Below are positions 1 to 11,608 of a DNA stretch of 16,588 nt, piece after piece; within the stretch, counting starts at the first letter, position 1, and the number at the start of each line of letters is the position of its first letter. The notes beneath the pieces are model-generated. The model did no database searches, was not told where the DNA came from, and saw only the letters and a program-made list of their open reading frames with translations. The translations under genes and the position numbers were made by a program. This DNA comes from an uncultured Collinsella sp. (lineage in GTDB: Bacteria > Actinomycetota > Coriobacteriia > Coriobacteriales > Coriobacteriaceae). The DNA is taken from positions 1 to 16,588 of the forward strand of contig CALGZY010000194.1 of NCBI GenBank assembly GCA_937934355.1. Reading direction: 5' to 3'.

Positions 1-2412
<2,412 letters not shown>

Positions 2413-2418
2413 AGTCAA

Positions 2419-5910
<3,492 letters not shown>

Positions 5911-5919
5911 CAGGTTTTT

Positions 5920-5926
5920 CCTCCTT
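5920..5926 (-). promoter_or_regulatory. rpoB ribosome binding site
   Basis: AAGGAGG on the minus strand is followed by 9 nt and then GTG at 5910. It supports the non-ATG start and the N-terminus MTYAYT. Confidence 0.85.
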
Positions 5927-5983
5927 CACGGAAATGCTCGGTGGGTTGGCGAGGCATAGCTTCGCCAGTTATCGCAACCTAAT

Positions 5984-6011
5984 AGTTTATCAGGTACCGA
6001 CCGTTGGGCAA
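5984..6011 (-). promoter_or_regulatory. candidate rpoB promoter with short hairpin leader
   Basis: On the minus strand, TTGCCC (6006-6011), 16 nt, then TAAACT (5984-5989). A TG one base before the -10 makes it an extended -10. The predicted leader is about 65 nt and can fold TGGCGA with TCGCCA (5947-5967, 9-nt loop) ahead of the ribosome binding site. The galU terminator lies upstream, so a promoter is required somewhere in 5927-6365. This is the best match I could find by eye. Confidence 0.5.
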
Positions 6012-6172
6012 GAAAAGCCTTGACGCGATTGAGTTTTTGGAGTAGCAAAGTTTTTCGACAGCAAATGCGCAGGTAGATAGGTGCGCATCGAACACCTGTT
6101 CATATATTTTCTGTGAACGAGACTGCTGGCGCGGGCCACTGAATGGCGGAATGGCTTTGAGGGTTAATCGGG
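6012..6172. other. Intergenic stretch upstream of the rpoB promoter
   Basis: This is an AT-richer segment without a credible gene. It includes a 12-bp inverted repeat, GAAC-N4-GTTC at 6090-6101, that resembles a LexA box but has no SOS-type gene beside it. A second GTGAAC half site lies at 6113-6118. I see nothing else that can be supported. Confidence 0.4.
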
Positions 6173-6345
6173 CGGAAACTGCGTCCCGTTTTGAGGCCTC
6201 AAACTGGGTCGCAGTTTCCGGTTGAACCCGGTTTGGGAAACTGTATCCCATTCTGAGCCGAAATTCCGGGCCGCAGTTTCCGCTAGGGGCTCCAACCGGA
6301 AAGCGCGTCCCAGAATTCGAGCAAATTGTGGGACGCACTTTCCGG
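6173..6345. repeat. Cluster of three adjacent palindromes sharing a GGAAA...GTCCC half
   Basis: Three inverted repeats follow one another. The first (6173-6220) is a nearly perfect 24+24 bp palindrome with no spacer, with three mismatched pairs. The second (about 6236-6280) is more degraded but keeps GGAAACTG and CAGTTTCC at its ends. The third (6296-6345) has 22-bp arms with two mismatches around a 6-nt loop. All six half-elements start with a variant of GGAAA(C/G)(T/C)GCGTCCC in alternating orientation, so they look like copies of one unit. There is no gene in them and no T-tract after them. They lie between the galU terminator and the rpoB promoter. They may be REP/BIME-like dispersed repeats or a binding region; the sequence alone does not decide. 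Confidence 0.75.
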
Positions 6346-6365
6346 AACTAAGCCGCGGCGCGCAT

Positions 6366-6398
6366 AAAAAACGGGTGCAGACCGAAGTCCGCACCCGT
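6366..6398 (-). terminator. Intrinsic terminator of galU
   Basis: The minus strand forms ACGGGTGC-GGAC closed by a TTCG tetraloop and GTCT-GCACCCGT, followed by six T. It lies 20 nt after the galU stop and separates galU from rpoBC. Confidence 0.92.
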
Positions 6399-6418
6399 AC
6401 ATGTCGATGCCCGAAGGC

Positions 6419-7327
6419 TTATTTGCGCATCAAGCCGCCGCGCTCGTCGATGGCGTCCCAGAAGGCGCCGGCAAAGCGAGGATCGCTTGCAGCCATGAGG
6501 GCGTTGGTGGCCATCCAGCCAGACGGGGTGCCGGTATCGTAGCCCGAGAGCGGGTCGATGACGACAGCGTACATGGCCTCGCGGTCGAGCGAGCGGGCCA
6601 TGGCGTCGGTGAGCTGGATCTCGCCGCCCTTGCCGGCCTGCTGATCGGCCAGCAGGTCCATGACCAGTGGGCTCAGCAGATAACGGCCGACGATGTACAG
6701 GTTGGACGGAGCCGCCTCGGGAGCGGGCTTCTCGACCAGACCGCCGATGCGCCAGACAGCGCCCGGCTCGGCATCGGCAACGCCCTCCGCGCCCTCGAGC
6801 GAACCGACACGCTCGCCGGCGATAACGCCGTAGCGGCTGACTTCCTCGGGTGAGCAAGCGGCGACAGCGATAACCGAAGCGCCACCGTGCTCCTTGGAAA
6901 CGGCGAGCATCTTATCGCAGATGTCGCGGTTAGGCACAACGTAGTCGCCCAGAAGAACCAGGAAGTTCTCCCCTGCCACGGCGTCGGCAGCAGAGCGGAT
7001 AGCATGACCGAGGCCCTTGGGCTCGTACTGATAACGGAAGTCGACCGGCATGCCGCCCGCGTGGGCGACGGCGTCGGCGTAGGCGTCCTTACCGCGCTCG
7101 CGCAGCAGGTTCTCGAGCGAGCGATCGGGCTGGAAGTAGCTCAGCAGCTCGGGCTTACCGGGAGAGGTAACGATGATGGCGTCGTCGACCTCCTCGGGAT
7201 CGAGCGCCTCCTCAACGACATACTGGATGACCGGCTTGTCGAGCACCGGCAGCATCTCTTTGGGCGTGCACTTAGTGCCAGGCAGAAAACGCGTGCCAAG
7301 ACCGGCGGCGGGGATGATTGCCTTCAT
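6419..7327 (-). CDS. galU: UTP--glucose-1-phosphate uridylyltransferase
   Basis: This enzyme makes UDP-glucose from UTP and glucose-1-phosphate, feeding cell-envelope polysaccharide and galactose metabolism in the cytoplasm. The 302-residue product has the nucleotidyltransferase signature AAGLGTRFLPGTK near the N-terminus and the PKEMLPV loop directly after it. It also has EPKGLGHA, the VEKP sugar-binding segment, GGEIQLTDA and the C-terminal SGYDTGTPSGW. Length is normal for bacterial GalU. ATG at 7327 gives the canonical MKAIIPAAG start; an in-frame TTG at 7336 is only 3 nt from the AAAGGA and is less likely. The gene stands alone between the rplL and galU terminators, so its place between rplJL and rpoBC does not imply cotranscription with either. 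Confidence 0.96.
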   Translation of the reverse strand: MKAIIPAAGLGTRFLPGTKCTPKEMLPVLDKPVIQYVVEEALDPEEVDDAIIVTSPGKPELLSYFQPDRSLENLLRERGKDAYADAVAHAGGMPVDFRYQYEPKGLGHAIRSAADAVAGENFLVLLGDYVVPNRDICDKMLAVSKEHGGASVIAVAACSPEEVSRYGVIAGERVGSLEGAEGVADAEPGAVWRIGGLVEKPAPEAAPSNLYIVGRYLLSPLVMDLLADQQAGKGGEIQLTDAMARSLDREAMYAVVIDPLSGYDTGTPSGWMATNALMAASDPRFAGAFWDAIDERGGLMRK

Positions 7328-7579
7328 GTTATTCAAGGATCCTTTCGCAGGCGCAGAATGCGCCCTGTGCGTGCGGCACGGCGGCCGCAGACCAAATTGC
7401 GATACCGAAGTATCTTACCGCCGGAGACATACGTCGCCGTAAGGCAAACGCAATTCTTCAGCAGGTCAACGCAAATTATTGCTCGAATGGTGCAATTTTA
7501 CGCCCCAGCGGTAACGGGATTGGCGCGGCGAAGACAGCGGTGTGCTGCGTGCCGAGCAATGGGAATGAAGGGCCAAAAC
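7328..7579. other. galU leader and promoter region, no gene
   Basis: This gap between the rplL terminator and galU must contain the galU promoter. No -35/-10 pair is convincing by eye. On the minus strand a small hairpin, GATAC-TTCG-GTATC (7401-7414), lies about 75 nt before the galU start and could be in the leader. AAAGGA just upstream of the start is the likely ribosome binding site, 12 nt from ATG. No credible short gene is visible. Confidence 0.4.
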
Positions 7580-7613
7580 AAAAAAAGACGGGGCTCGCAA
7601 TGCGAACCCCGTC
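7580..7613 (-). terminator. Intrinsic terminator of the rplJL operon
   Basis: On the minus strand, GACGGGG-TTCGCATTGCGA-CCCCGTC type stem (7587-7613) with additional inner pairing, followed by seven T (7580-7586). It starts 28 nt after the rplL stop and ends the operon before galU. Confidence 0.93.
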
Positions 7614-7641
7614 TGCAAAGAAATCTGGCGAGAAAGCCTGA

Positions 7642-8019
7642 TTACTTGAGGGTGACAGCAGCGCCAGCAGCCTCGAGCTTCTCCTTGGCAGCCTCGGCGT
7701 CCTCCTTCTTGGCACCCTCGAGAACAGCCTTGGGAGCGCCCTCGACGACCTCCTTGGCCTCCTTCAGGCCAAGGTTGGTGAGCTCACGGACGGCCTTGAT
7801 GACCTGGATCTTGTTGTCGCCGAAGCCCTCGAGCACGACGTCAAACTCGGTCTTCTCCTCGGCCTCAGCAGCGCCAGCAGCAGGAGCGGCGACAACAGCG
7901 GCAGGAGCAGCGGCGGAAACGCCGAAGGTGTCCTCGATAGCCTTGACGAGCTCGGAAGCCTCGAGAAGGGTCATTTCCTTAAGAGCATCGATGATCTCAT
8001 CGGTGGTAAGCTTAGCCAT
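7642..8019 (-). CDS. rplL: 50S ribosomal protein L7/L12
   Basis: This is the multi-copy stalk protein that recruits and stimulates translation factor GTPases. The 125-residue product has the N-terminal dimerisation domain ([20 protein letters not shown]), which binds L10. A flexible hinge rich in Ala and Pro follows (about residues 34-55), and then the globular C-terminal domain with [11 protein letters not shown] and [14 protein letters not shown], the factor-contact helices. Length is standard. ATG at 8019 is chosen because AAAGGA precedes it by 7 nt and the family begins here; an upstream in-frame extension to 8052 has no support. It follows rplJ after a 102-nt gap with two hairpins and ends just before a strong terminator. 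Confidence 0.98.
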   Translation of the reverse strand: MAKLTTDEIIDALKEMTLLEASELVKAIEDTFGVSAAAPAAVVAAPAAGAAEAEEKTEFDVVLEGFGDNKIQVIKAVRELTNLGLKEAKEVVEGAPKAVLEGAKKEDAEAAKEKLEAAGAAVTLK

Positions 8020-8070
8020 TTCTAAGTCCTTTCGGTTTCCGTGCGGATGCACGGAGATCAGTTAAAACAC

Positions 8071-8106
8071 GGCGCGAATGCGCCAGGGGTGCGGCGTTGC
8101 CGCCGC
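8071..8106 (-). other. Two hairpins in the rplJ-rplL gap
   Basis: Minus strand: GCGGCG-GCAA-CGCCGC (8091-8106), followed by GGCGC-ATTC-GCGCC (8071-8084) and the sequence GTGTTTT. The second could be a weak terminator, or both may be processing or stability elements that help set L12 above L10. Pairing is visible; function is inference. Confidence 0.55.
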
Positions 8107-8121
8107 GGGTGAAAACAGCAA

Positions 8122-8643
8122 CTAGGCTGCCTTCTGCTCGGAGACCTGCTGGATCGAACGAGCGAGACCAGAGGAAACGCCGTTGACGCAGACAGCGATG
8201 TCGCGAGCGAAACCGGAGATGAGACCGGCAATCTGGCCGAGAAGCTGATCCTTGGTGGGCAGCTCGGCGATAGCCTTAACATCATCAGCGGAAACGGCCT
8301 TGCCGTCGGAGATACCGCCCTTGATCTCAAGGACGCCCTTGGACTTAGCGGAGAAGTCCTTAAGGGTCTTAGCGGCCTCGACCGGCTCGGTCTCGTAGAA
8401 CACATAAGCGACGGGGCCGGCGAGGATCTCGTCGAGCTCGGGCTGCTCCTGGTTCTTGAGAGCGATCTTGACCAGGTTGTTCTTGTAGACCTTCATCTCG
8501 GCGCCGCACTCGCGAAGCTGATGACGCAGCTCCTGAGCCTGCTTAACCGTCAGACCGTTGTAGTTGACGACGAACAGACCGGCGTTCTCGGCGATACGGG
8601 ACTCGATCTCTGCAACCTTGTCGATTTTGTACTGCTGGGGCAT
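8122..8643 (-). CDS. rplJ: 50S ribosomal protein L10
   Basis: L10 anchors L12 dimers to the 23S rRNA at the ribosomal stalk base, and with bound L12 represses its own operon. The product has 173 residues, within the normal range. It begins MPQQYKIDKVAEIE, followed by the rRNA-binding core VVNYNGLTVKQAQELR and the KVYKNNLVKIAL segment. The C-terminal helix from about residue 130 to the end carries the L12 docking sites. ATG at 8643 is supported by AGGAGG, 9 nt upstream. It is first in an rplJ-rplL operon with promoter, L10 leader and attenuator upstream. The rplK-rplA pair that often precedes rplJ is not adjacent here; an aminotransferase is upstream instead. Confidence 0.98.
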   Translation of the reverse strand: MPQQYKIDKVAEIESRIAENAGLFVVNYNGLTVKQAQELRHQLRECGAEMKVYKNNLVKIALKNQEQPELDEILAGPVAYVFYETEPVEAAKTLKDFSAKSKGVLEIKGGISDGKAVSADDVKAIAELPTKDQLLGQIAGLISGFARDIAVCVNGVSSGLARSIQQVSEQKAA

Positions 8644-8708
8644 GAATTACACCTCCTCGAATTCTTTCCGGGCACGGTCCGCCACAAGGACGTGACGGGG
8701 GCATGTCC

Positions 8709-8745
8709 AAAAAGAAAGCCCCCGCGCTGCATGAGCGACGGGGGC
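8709..8745 (-). terminator. Attenuator-like terminator in the rplJ leader
   Basis: On the minus strand, GCCCCCGTCGCT and AGCGCGGGGGC pair around a small loop (8718-8745). TTTCTTTTT follows (8709-8717). It lies between the L10 leader and rplJ, about 66 nt before the start codon. A terminator at this place fits transcription attenuation by L10-L12, as known for Bacillus subtilis rplJ. Confidence 0.82.
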
Positions 8746-8760
8746 GAGAAGACATATCTA

Positions 8761-8836
8761 CTCGACCACCTCGGCTGGCGGGATATCCCATTAAGCTCGC
8801 GGGCGATGCCCGTTTGCACCGGCTGTCTCTGGCAGC
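8761..8836 (-). ncRNA. Ribosomal protein L10 leader
   Basis: The minus strand has the conserved features of the L10 leader family: CCAGAGACAGCCGG at the 5' side, CTTAATGGG in the middle and GCCGAGGTGG at the 3' side. Two local hairpins are visible, CGGGC-ATC-GCCCG and the self-complementary GGGATATCCC. The location between the rplJ promoter and rplJ is the expected one. The L10-L12 complex binds such leaders and reduces expression of its own operon. Identification is by remembered consensus; a covariance-model search would settle it. Confidence 0.82.
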
Positions 8837-8859
8837 GGATTCGTGCGTGAACCGAAAGT

Positions 8860-8888
8860 ATTATGGCGGGGACCCCGGCGTCGGTCAA
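8860..8888 (-). promoter_or_regulatory. rplJL promoter
   Basis: On the minus strand TTGACC (8883-8888), 17 nt, CATAAT (8860-8865); each hexamer matches consensus at five of six positions. Transcription would start near 8853, about 17 nt before the L10 leader and 210 nt before rplJ. The -35 shares its outer bases with the end of the inverted repeat 8887-9089. Confidence 0.82.
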
Positions 8889-9089
8889 CGGCAACCCTGG
8901 CTGCACACAATTCCACCATCTCGGTCGCGCCGCCAAAGGCCAGGCGCAAGCTTTTCGCTCGGTCAGGTCCTGGGCTCGCACGAAGAGCACATTTAGTGCT
9001 CTTCGGCTCGTGCGGAATCTACGAAAAGCTTGCGCCTGGCCTTTGGCGGCGCGACCTGTGTTGACTTTGGGACAGCCAGGGTTGCCGTT
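8887..9089. repeat. Near-palindromic element of about 200 bp
   Basis: Outer arms of 17 bp (8887-8903 and 9073-9089) and inner arms of 35 bp (8923-8957 and 9022-9056) are perfect inverted matches. Between outer and inner arms are unlike spacers of 19 and 16 nt. In the centre a further 10-bp hairpin (8981-8990 and 8996-9005) has an ATTTA loop. It holds no credible gene, transposase or target-site duplication that I can identify. It lies between the aminotransferase stop and the rplJ promoter. It could be a dispersed hairpin element or a nonautonomous transposable element; it could also end aminotransferase transcription, since no ordinary terminator is seen in 9090-9150. Confidence 0.85.
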
Positions 9090-9150
9090 GGCCGGCGCGC
9101 CCCGCTCATAATGCTTGGGTCGGTGGGCTGATGTGTTGCGTCCCTGAGGA

Positions 9151-10287
9151 CTATAAGGTCGAAATGAAGGTGGACAGGCGGTGGAGGCCTTCGTCTAGGT
9201 CTTTGTCGGAGACGCAGTAGCTTAGGCGGATGTGGCCTTCGGTTCCGAAACAGTCGCCCGGGACTAGGGCTACGTTTGCCTCTTTGATGGCTTTGATGCA
9301 GAAGTCTTCGCTGACAAGGCCGAACTTTTTGATGCTCGGGAAAGTGTAGAAGGCTCCTGCGGGCTCTACTACGTCGAGGCCCATGGCGTCTAAGGCCGCG
9401 AGTACGCGTTCGCGACGGGCTCGGTAGACTTCGAACATGGGGGTTGGGTCGACGGTCAGGGCTCGGGCTGCGGCGTCCATCTCGAAGGAGACGGCGCTCG
9501 ATACTAAGTATTGGTGGGCCTTTACGATCTCGGCGATAACGGGGGCTGCGGCTGCGAGCCAACCCAAGCGCCAGCCGGTCATGGCCCAGGGCTTGGAGAA
9601 GCTCTCGATGACGACTGTCTGCTCGCGCAGCTCCGGGTGTCGCTGGGCGAAGCGCTCGTAGCCGTCCACATAGACGAGGCGGTTGTATACGTCGTCGCAG
9701 ACTACGTAGATGCCAGCCTGCTCCGCTACGTGTGCCACGGCGTCGAGTGATGCCGCGTTGAGAATGCAGCCTGTAGGATTGTTGGGCGAGCAGATAACGA
9801 TGGCCTTGGTCGCCGGGGTCACACAGGCGCGAAGCGCTTCCTCGTCAATCTGGAATTGCGTAGGCTCCGTATCCAAAAAGACCGCCTTGGCGTGGTTGGC
9901 CACGACGATGCTCTCGTACAGGCCAAAGGCCGGCGTGGGGATGATGACCTCGTCGCCGGGGTTGAGCATGGCCATAAATGTTGCCGACAGGGCCTCGGTC
10001 GCGCCGTCGGTCAGAATGACCTCGTCGGCAGAATACGTAAGGCCCGCATCCCCCATGTAGGCAGACAGTGCCTCGCGCAGGGCGGGACGGCCGTTGTTGG
10101 GCGGATAGTGCGTATCGCCGCGGTCGAGCGAGGCCGTCACCTCGGCGCTAATCACATCGGGCGTGGGAAAATCGGGCTCGCCGAGCGCGAGCGCAATGCA
10201 TCCCGGATGCTGCGCGGCGAGTGCGTTGATCCGGCGGATGCCGGAGGGCTTGAGCGTGGCAAGCGAGGTATTCATGGGCAGACGCAT
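9151..10287 (-). CDS. Class I/II pyridoxal-phosphate aminotransferase
   Basis: This is a fold-type I PLP enzyme, 378 residues, probably transferring an amino group between an amino acid such as aspartate or an aromatic residue and 2-oxoglutarate. Visible motifs are ALGEPDFPTPDV in the N-terminal arm and SPNNPTG with N170. In VVCDDVY, D198 pairs with the PLP ring nitrogen and Y201 with its oxygen. The Schiff-base lysine K232 lies in SFSKPWAMTGWRLGW, and R354 in HIRLSYC binds the substrate carboxylate. The start at 10287 has AAAGGA 5 nt upstream; an in-frame ATG four codons later is possible. The gene is divergent from the plus-strand gene at 10381 with a 93-nt gap. Substrate cannot be read from sequence; aspartate aminotransferase and PatA-type enzymes are the nearest options. 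Confidence 0.94.
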   Translation of the reverse strand: MRLPMNTSLATLKPSGIRRINALAAQHPGCIALALGEPDFPTPDVISAEVTASLDRGDTHYPPNNGRPALREALSAYMGDAGLTYSADEVILTDGATEALSATFMAMLNPGDEVIIPTPAFGLYESIVVANHAKAVFLDTEPTQFQIDEEALRACVTPATKAIVICSPNNPTGCILNAASLDAVAHVAEQAGIYVVCDDVYNRLVYVDGYERFAQRHPELREQTVVIESFSKPWAMTGWRLGWLAAAAPVIAEIVKAHQYLVSSAVSFEMDAAARALTVDPTPMFEVYRARRERVLAALDAMGLDVVEPAGAFYTFPSIKKFGLVSEDFCIKAIKEANVALVPGDCFGTEGHIRLSYCVSDKDLDEGLHRLSTFISTL

Positions 10288-10380
10288 GGCGTTCCTTTCG
10301 TAAGGGTTGCACTAGGATAGCGCGGCGGAGCGCCACCAGACGGTGTAACCTAAACGGAAACCAACCGGAAAGGAGGCGGC
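10288..10380. other. Divergent intergenic region
   Basis: It must hold start signals for both the aminotransferase (minus) and the unknown gene (plus). A possible minus -10, TATCCT (10314-10319), has no good -35. No clear plus promoter is visible. Ribosome binding sites are clear on both sides (AAAGGA on minus; AAAGGAGG on plus, ending at 10376). Confidence 0.35.
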
Positions 10381-11040
10381 ATGGAGACGACCGCACGCGG
10401 CGATGTGCCAAAAACGCTGCAAACCATTGCGTATATCAGCATTCCCAATAGCTCCGATCTTGAGTTTTTGCTCTGGGACCTGCAGGATGCCATCGCCGCC
10501 TATGCTCAGCTTTCCGGCACCGCACTCCCCCGCCCGGTCAACTTGAAGGCAAATGACACCGGTGCAGTCGATGGCATGGTGCTCGCTGTTGATGATGCAT
10601 TTGACGATGAGGCCATGATCGCTGTCGAGCAGATACTCGATCGCCTTAGGAATACAGAGACACGCATCTATGTCGTCATTCTTGCTGGGTCCGAGGACGC
10701 CGAACGGGCACACGAAACCGCTGCGCGGCTGCGTCGGGCCTGCCGTCTTCGTGACCTGTCGTGGTGCGGCGGCGTTGCCATCTGTGCCGGCAGCGGCATT
10801 GCGGCGCTTCGCCATTCCCCACGCATGGGCCTCTTGCGGCGACCGTTTTCGGAAGCGATGGATAAGCTTGTGGGCGCTGTGCGCATGGGCTGTTCCATTG
10901 AGCATGCGCAGCTGCTTGGCGGTGGCAATGCCGATAGTGTCGACGTCGACGGCATGGTGCGCGCTAGGCCTGCTGTGCCCGCGCTAATCTGGCGCACCAT
11001 CATCAAACATCTCGGCGCCTATGCTCAATCAAATATCTAA
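10381..11040 (+). CDS. Conserved-looking hypothetical protein, possible flavodoxin-like alpha/beta fold
   Basis: This is the only plus-strand gene in the window. It encodes 219 residues and starts with ATG after AAAGGAGG at a 4-nt spacing. I do not recognise the family. The sequence alternates hydrophobic strands and helices: TIAYISIPNS near the N-terminus, GAVDGMVLAVDDAF around 61-74, ETRIYVVILAGS around 92-103 and DLSWCGGVAIC around 124-134. PRMGLLRRPFSEAMDKL around 147-163 and a basic C-terminal helix follow. This resembles a Rossmann- or flavodoxin-type layout, but there is no firm nucleotide-binding signature. No signal peptide or membrane segment is visible. Its stop codon is 1 nt from the stop of the convergent DNA glycosylase gene. 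An overlapping minus-strand frame (10312-10905) lacks such a ribosome binding site and plausible composition. Confidence 0.8.
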   Translation: METTARGDVPKTLQTIAYISIPNSSDLEFLLWDLQDAIAAYAQLSGTALPRPVNLKANDTGAVDGMVLAVDDAFDDEAMIAVEQILDRLRNTETRIYVVILAGSEDAERAHETAARLRRACRLRDLSWCGGVAICAGSGIAALRHSPRMGLLRRPFSEAMDKLVGAVRMGCSIEHAQLLGGGNADSVDVDGMVRARPAVPALIWRTIIKHLGAYAQSNI

Positions 11041-11041
11041 A

Positions 11042-11605
11042 TTACAGAGCGACCCAGTCAACAGCTTCGTGCCAACGCTCAACAAGACGCTCCAGGCGCC
11101 AGGCGGCATTGGCGGGACTTGTCGAGGGCAGGACGATGGCGGGCAGCCCGGTGCGTTCTTGTAGATAGCGCTTGTAGAGCCGGCCAGCTGTACCACCGTT
11201 GCATATCACCTGCTCAATGGGAGCTGCGCCGGTAATGCGCTCGATATGTGCCGGCACAACGTTGCGAATGCTCGCATCACTCGAGCCCTTAATGTCGCAG
11301 CTCTCAATCACATCCCACAGGGCTACGCCGCCGTTCAGCAACATGGATCGCTTGGCGGCAATCGAGGCGTCGAGCGTCGCAGGCTCACCGCTTGCCAAAG
11401 GGTCACCCTCGTTGGGCGGCACGGGCACGCCGAGGCACGCGGCCATGATCCGCCAAAAGCGATTCTGCGGATTGCCATAGTAGAAGGCATTGGCACGCGA
11501 GAGCACCGAGGGAAACGACCCCAACACCAAAACGCGCGAGCGCTCGTCAAACACGGGCTCAAACCCATGCTCAATATGTTGATAGCCCTCGTCAGACGCT
11601 GCCAT
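11042..11605 (-). CDS. Hypoxanthine/deoxyinosine DNA glycosylase (uracil-DNA glycosylase superfamily, family 6-like)
   Basis: This probably starts base excision repair by removing hypoxanthine, the product of adenine deamination, from DNA. The 187-residue protein carries VLGSFPS (27-33), the superfamily motif 1, followed by NAFYYGNPQNRFW (39-51), which is characteristic of this group rather than of classical Ung. NGGVALWDVI lies near the middle and PSTSPAN (160-166) corresponds to the DNA-intercalation motif. Size agrees with family members. The ATG lies 3 nt after the stop of the GH13 gene, so the two are probably cotranscribed and coupled, although no common pathway is obvious. A mismatch-specific uracil-DNA glycosylase of the same superfamily is the main alternative. 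No terminator is seen before the convergent gene. Confidence 0.9.
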   Translation of the reverse strand: MAASDEGYQHIEHGFEPVFDERSRVLVLGSFPSVLSRANAFYYGNPQNRFWRIMAACLGVPVPPNEGDPLASGEPATLDASIAAKRSMLLNGGVALWDVIESCDIKGSSDASIRNVVPAHIERITGAAPIEQVICNGGTAGRLYKRYLQERTGLPAIVLPSTSPANAAWRLERLVERWHEAVDWVAL

Positions 11606-11608
11606 GGC

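Noticed and set aside
6089..6102. LexA-box-like inverted repeat CGAACACCTGTTCA
   Set aside because: It matches only the GAAC-N4-GTTC core, has no SOS gene next to it, and is not at the proposed rpoB promoter. A chance match is likely.
5979..6338. Minus-strand frame of 119 codons upstream of rpoB
   Set aside because: It consists largely of translated palindromes (repeated TRF/TQF and GP/VG-like words) and lacks a ribosome binding site.
7328..7336. TTG start of galU at 7336
   Set aside because: It is only 3 nt from the AAAGGA, and the family begins at MKAIIPAAG, which matches the ATG at 7327.
6887..8065. Plus-strand frame of 392 codons across galU and rplL
   Set aside because: It is antisense to two certain genes and to the terminator between them, and its protein has no recognisable domain.
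8863..9111. Short plus-strand frames within the long inverted repeat
   Set aside because: The same words appear in frames on both strands because the DNA is palindromic. They do not indicate a gene.
10312..10905. Minus-strand frame of 197 codons opposite the unknown plus gene
   Set aside because: It has no good ribosome binding site, runs across the start region of the plus gene, and has poorer protein-like patterning than the plus frame.
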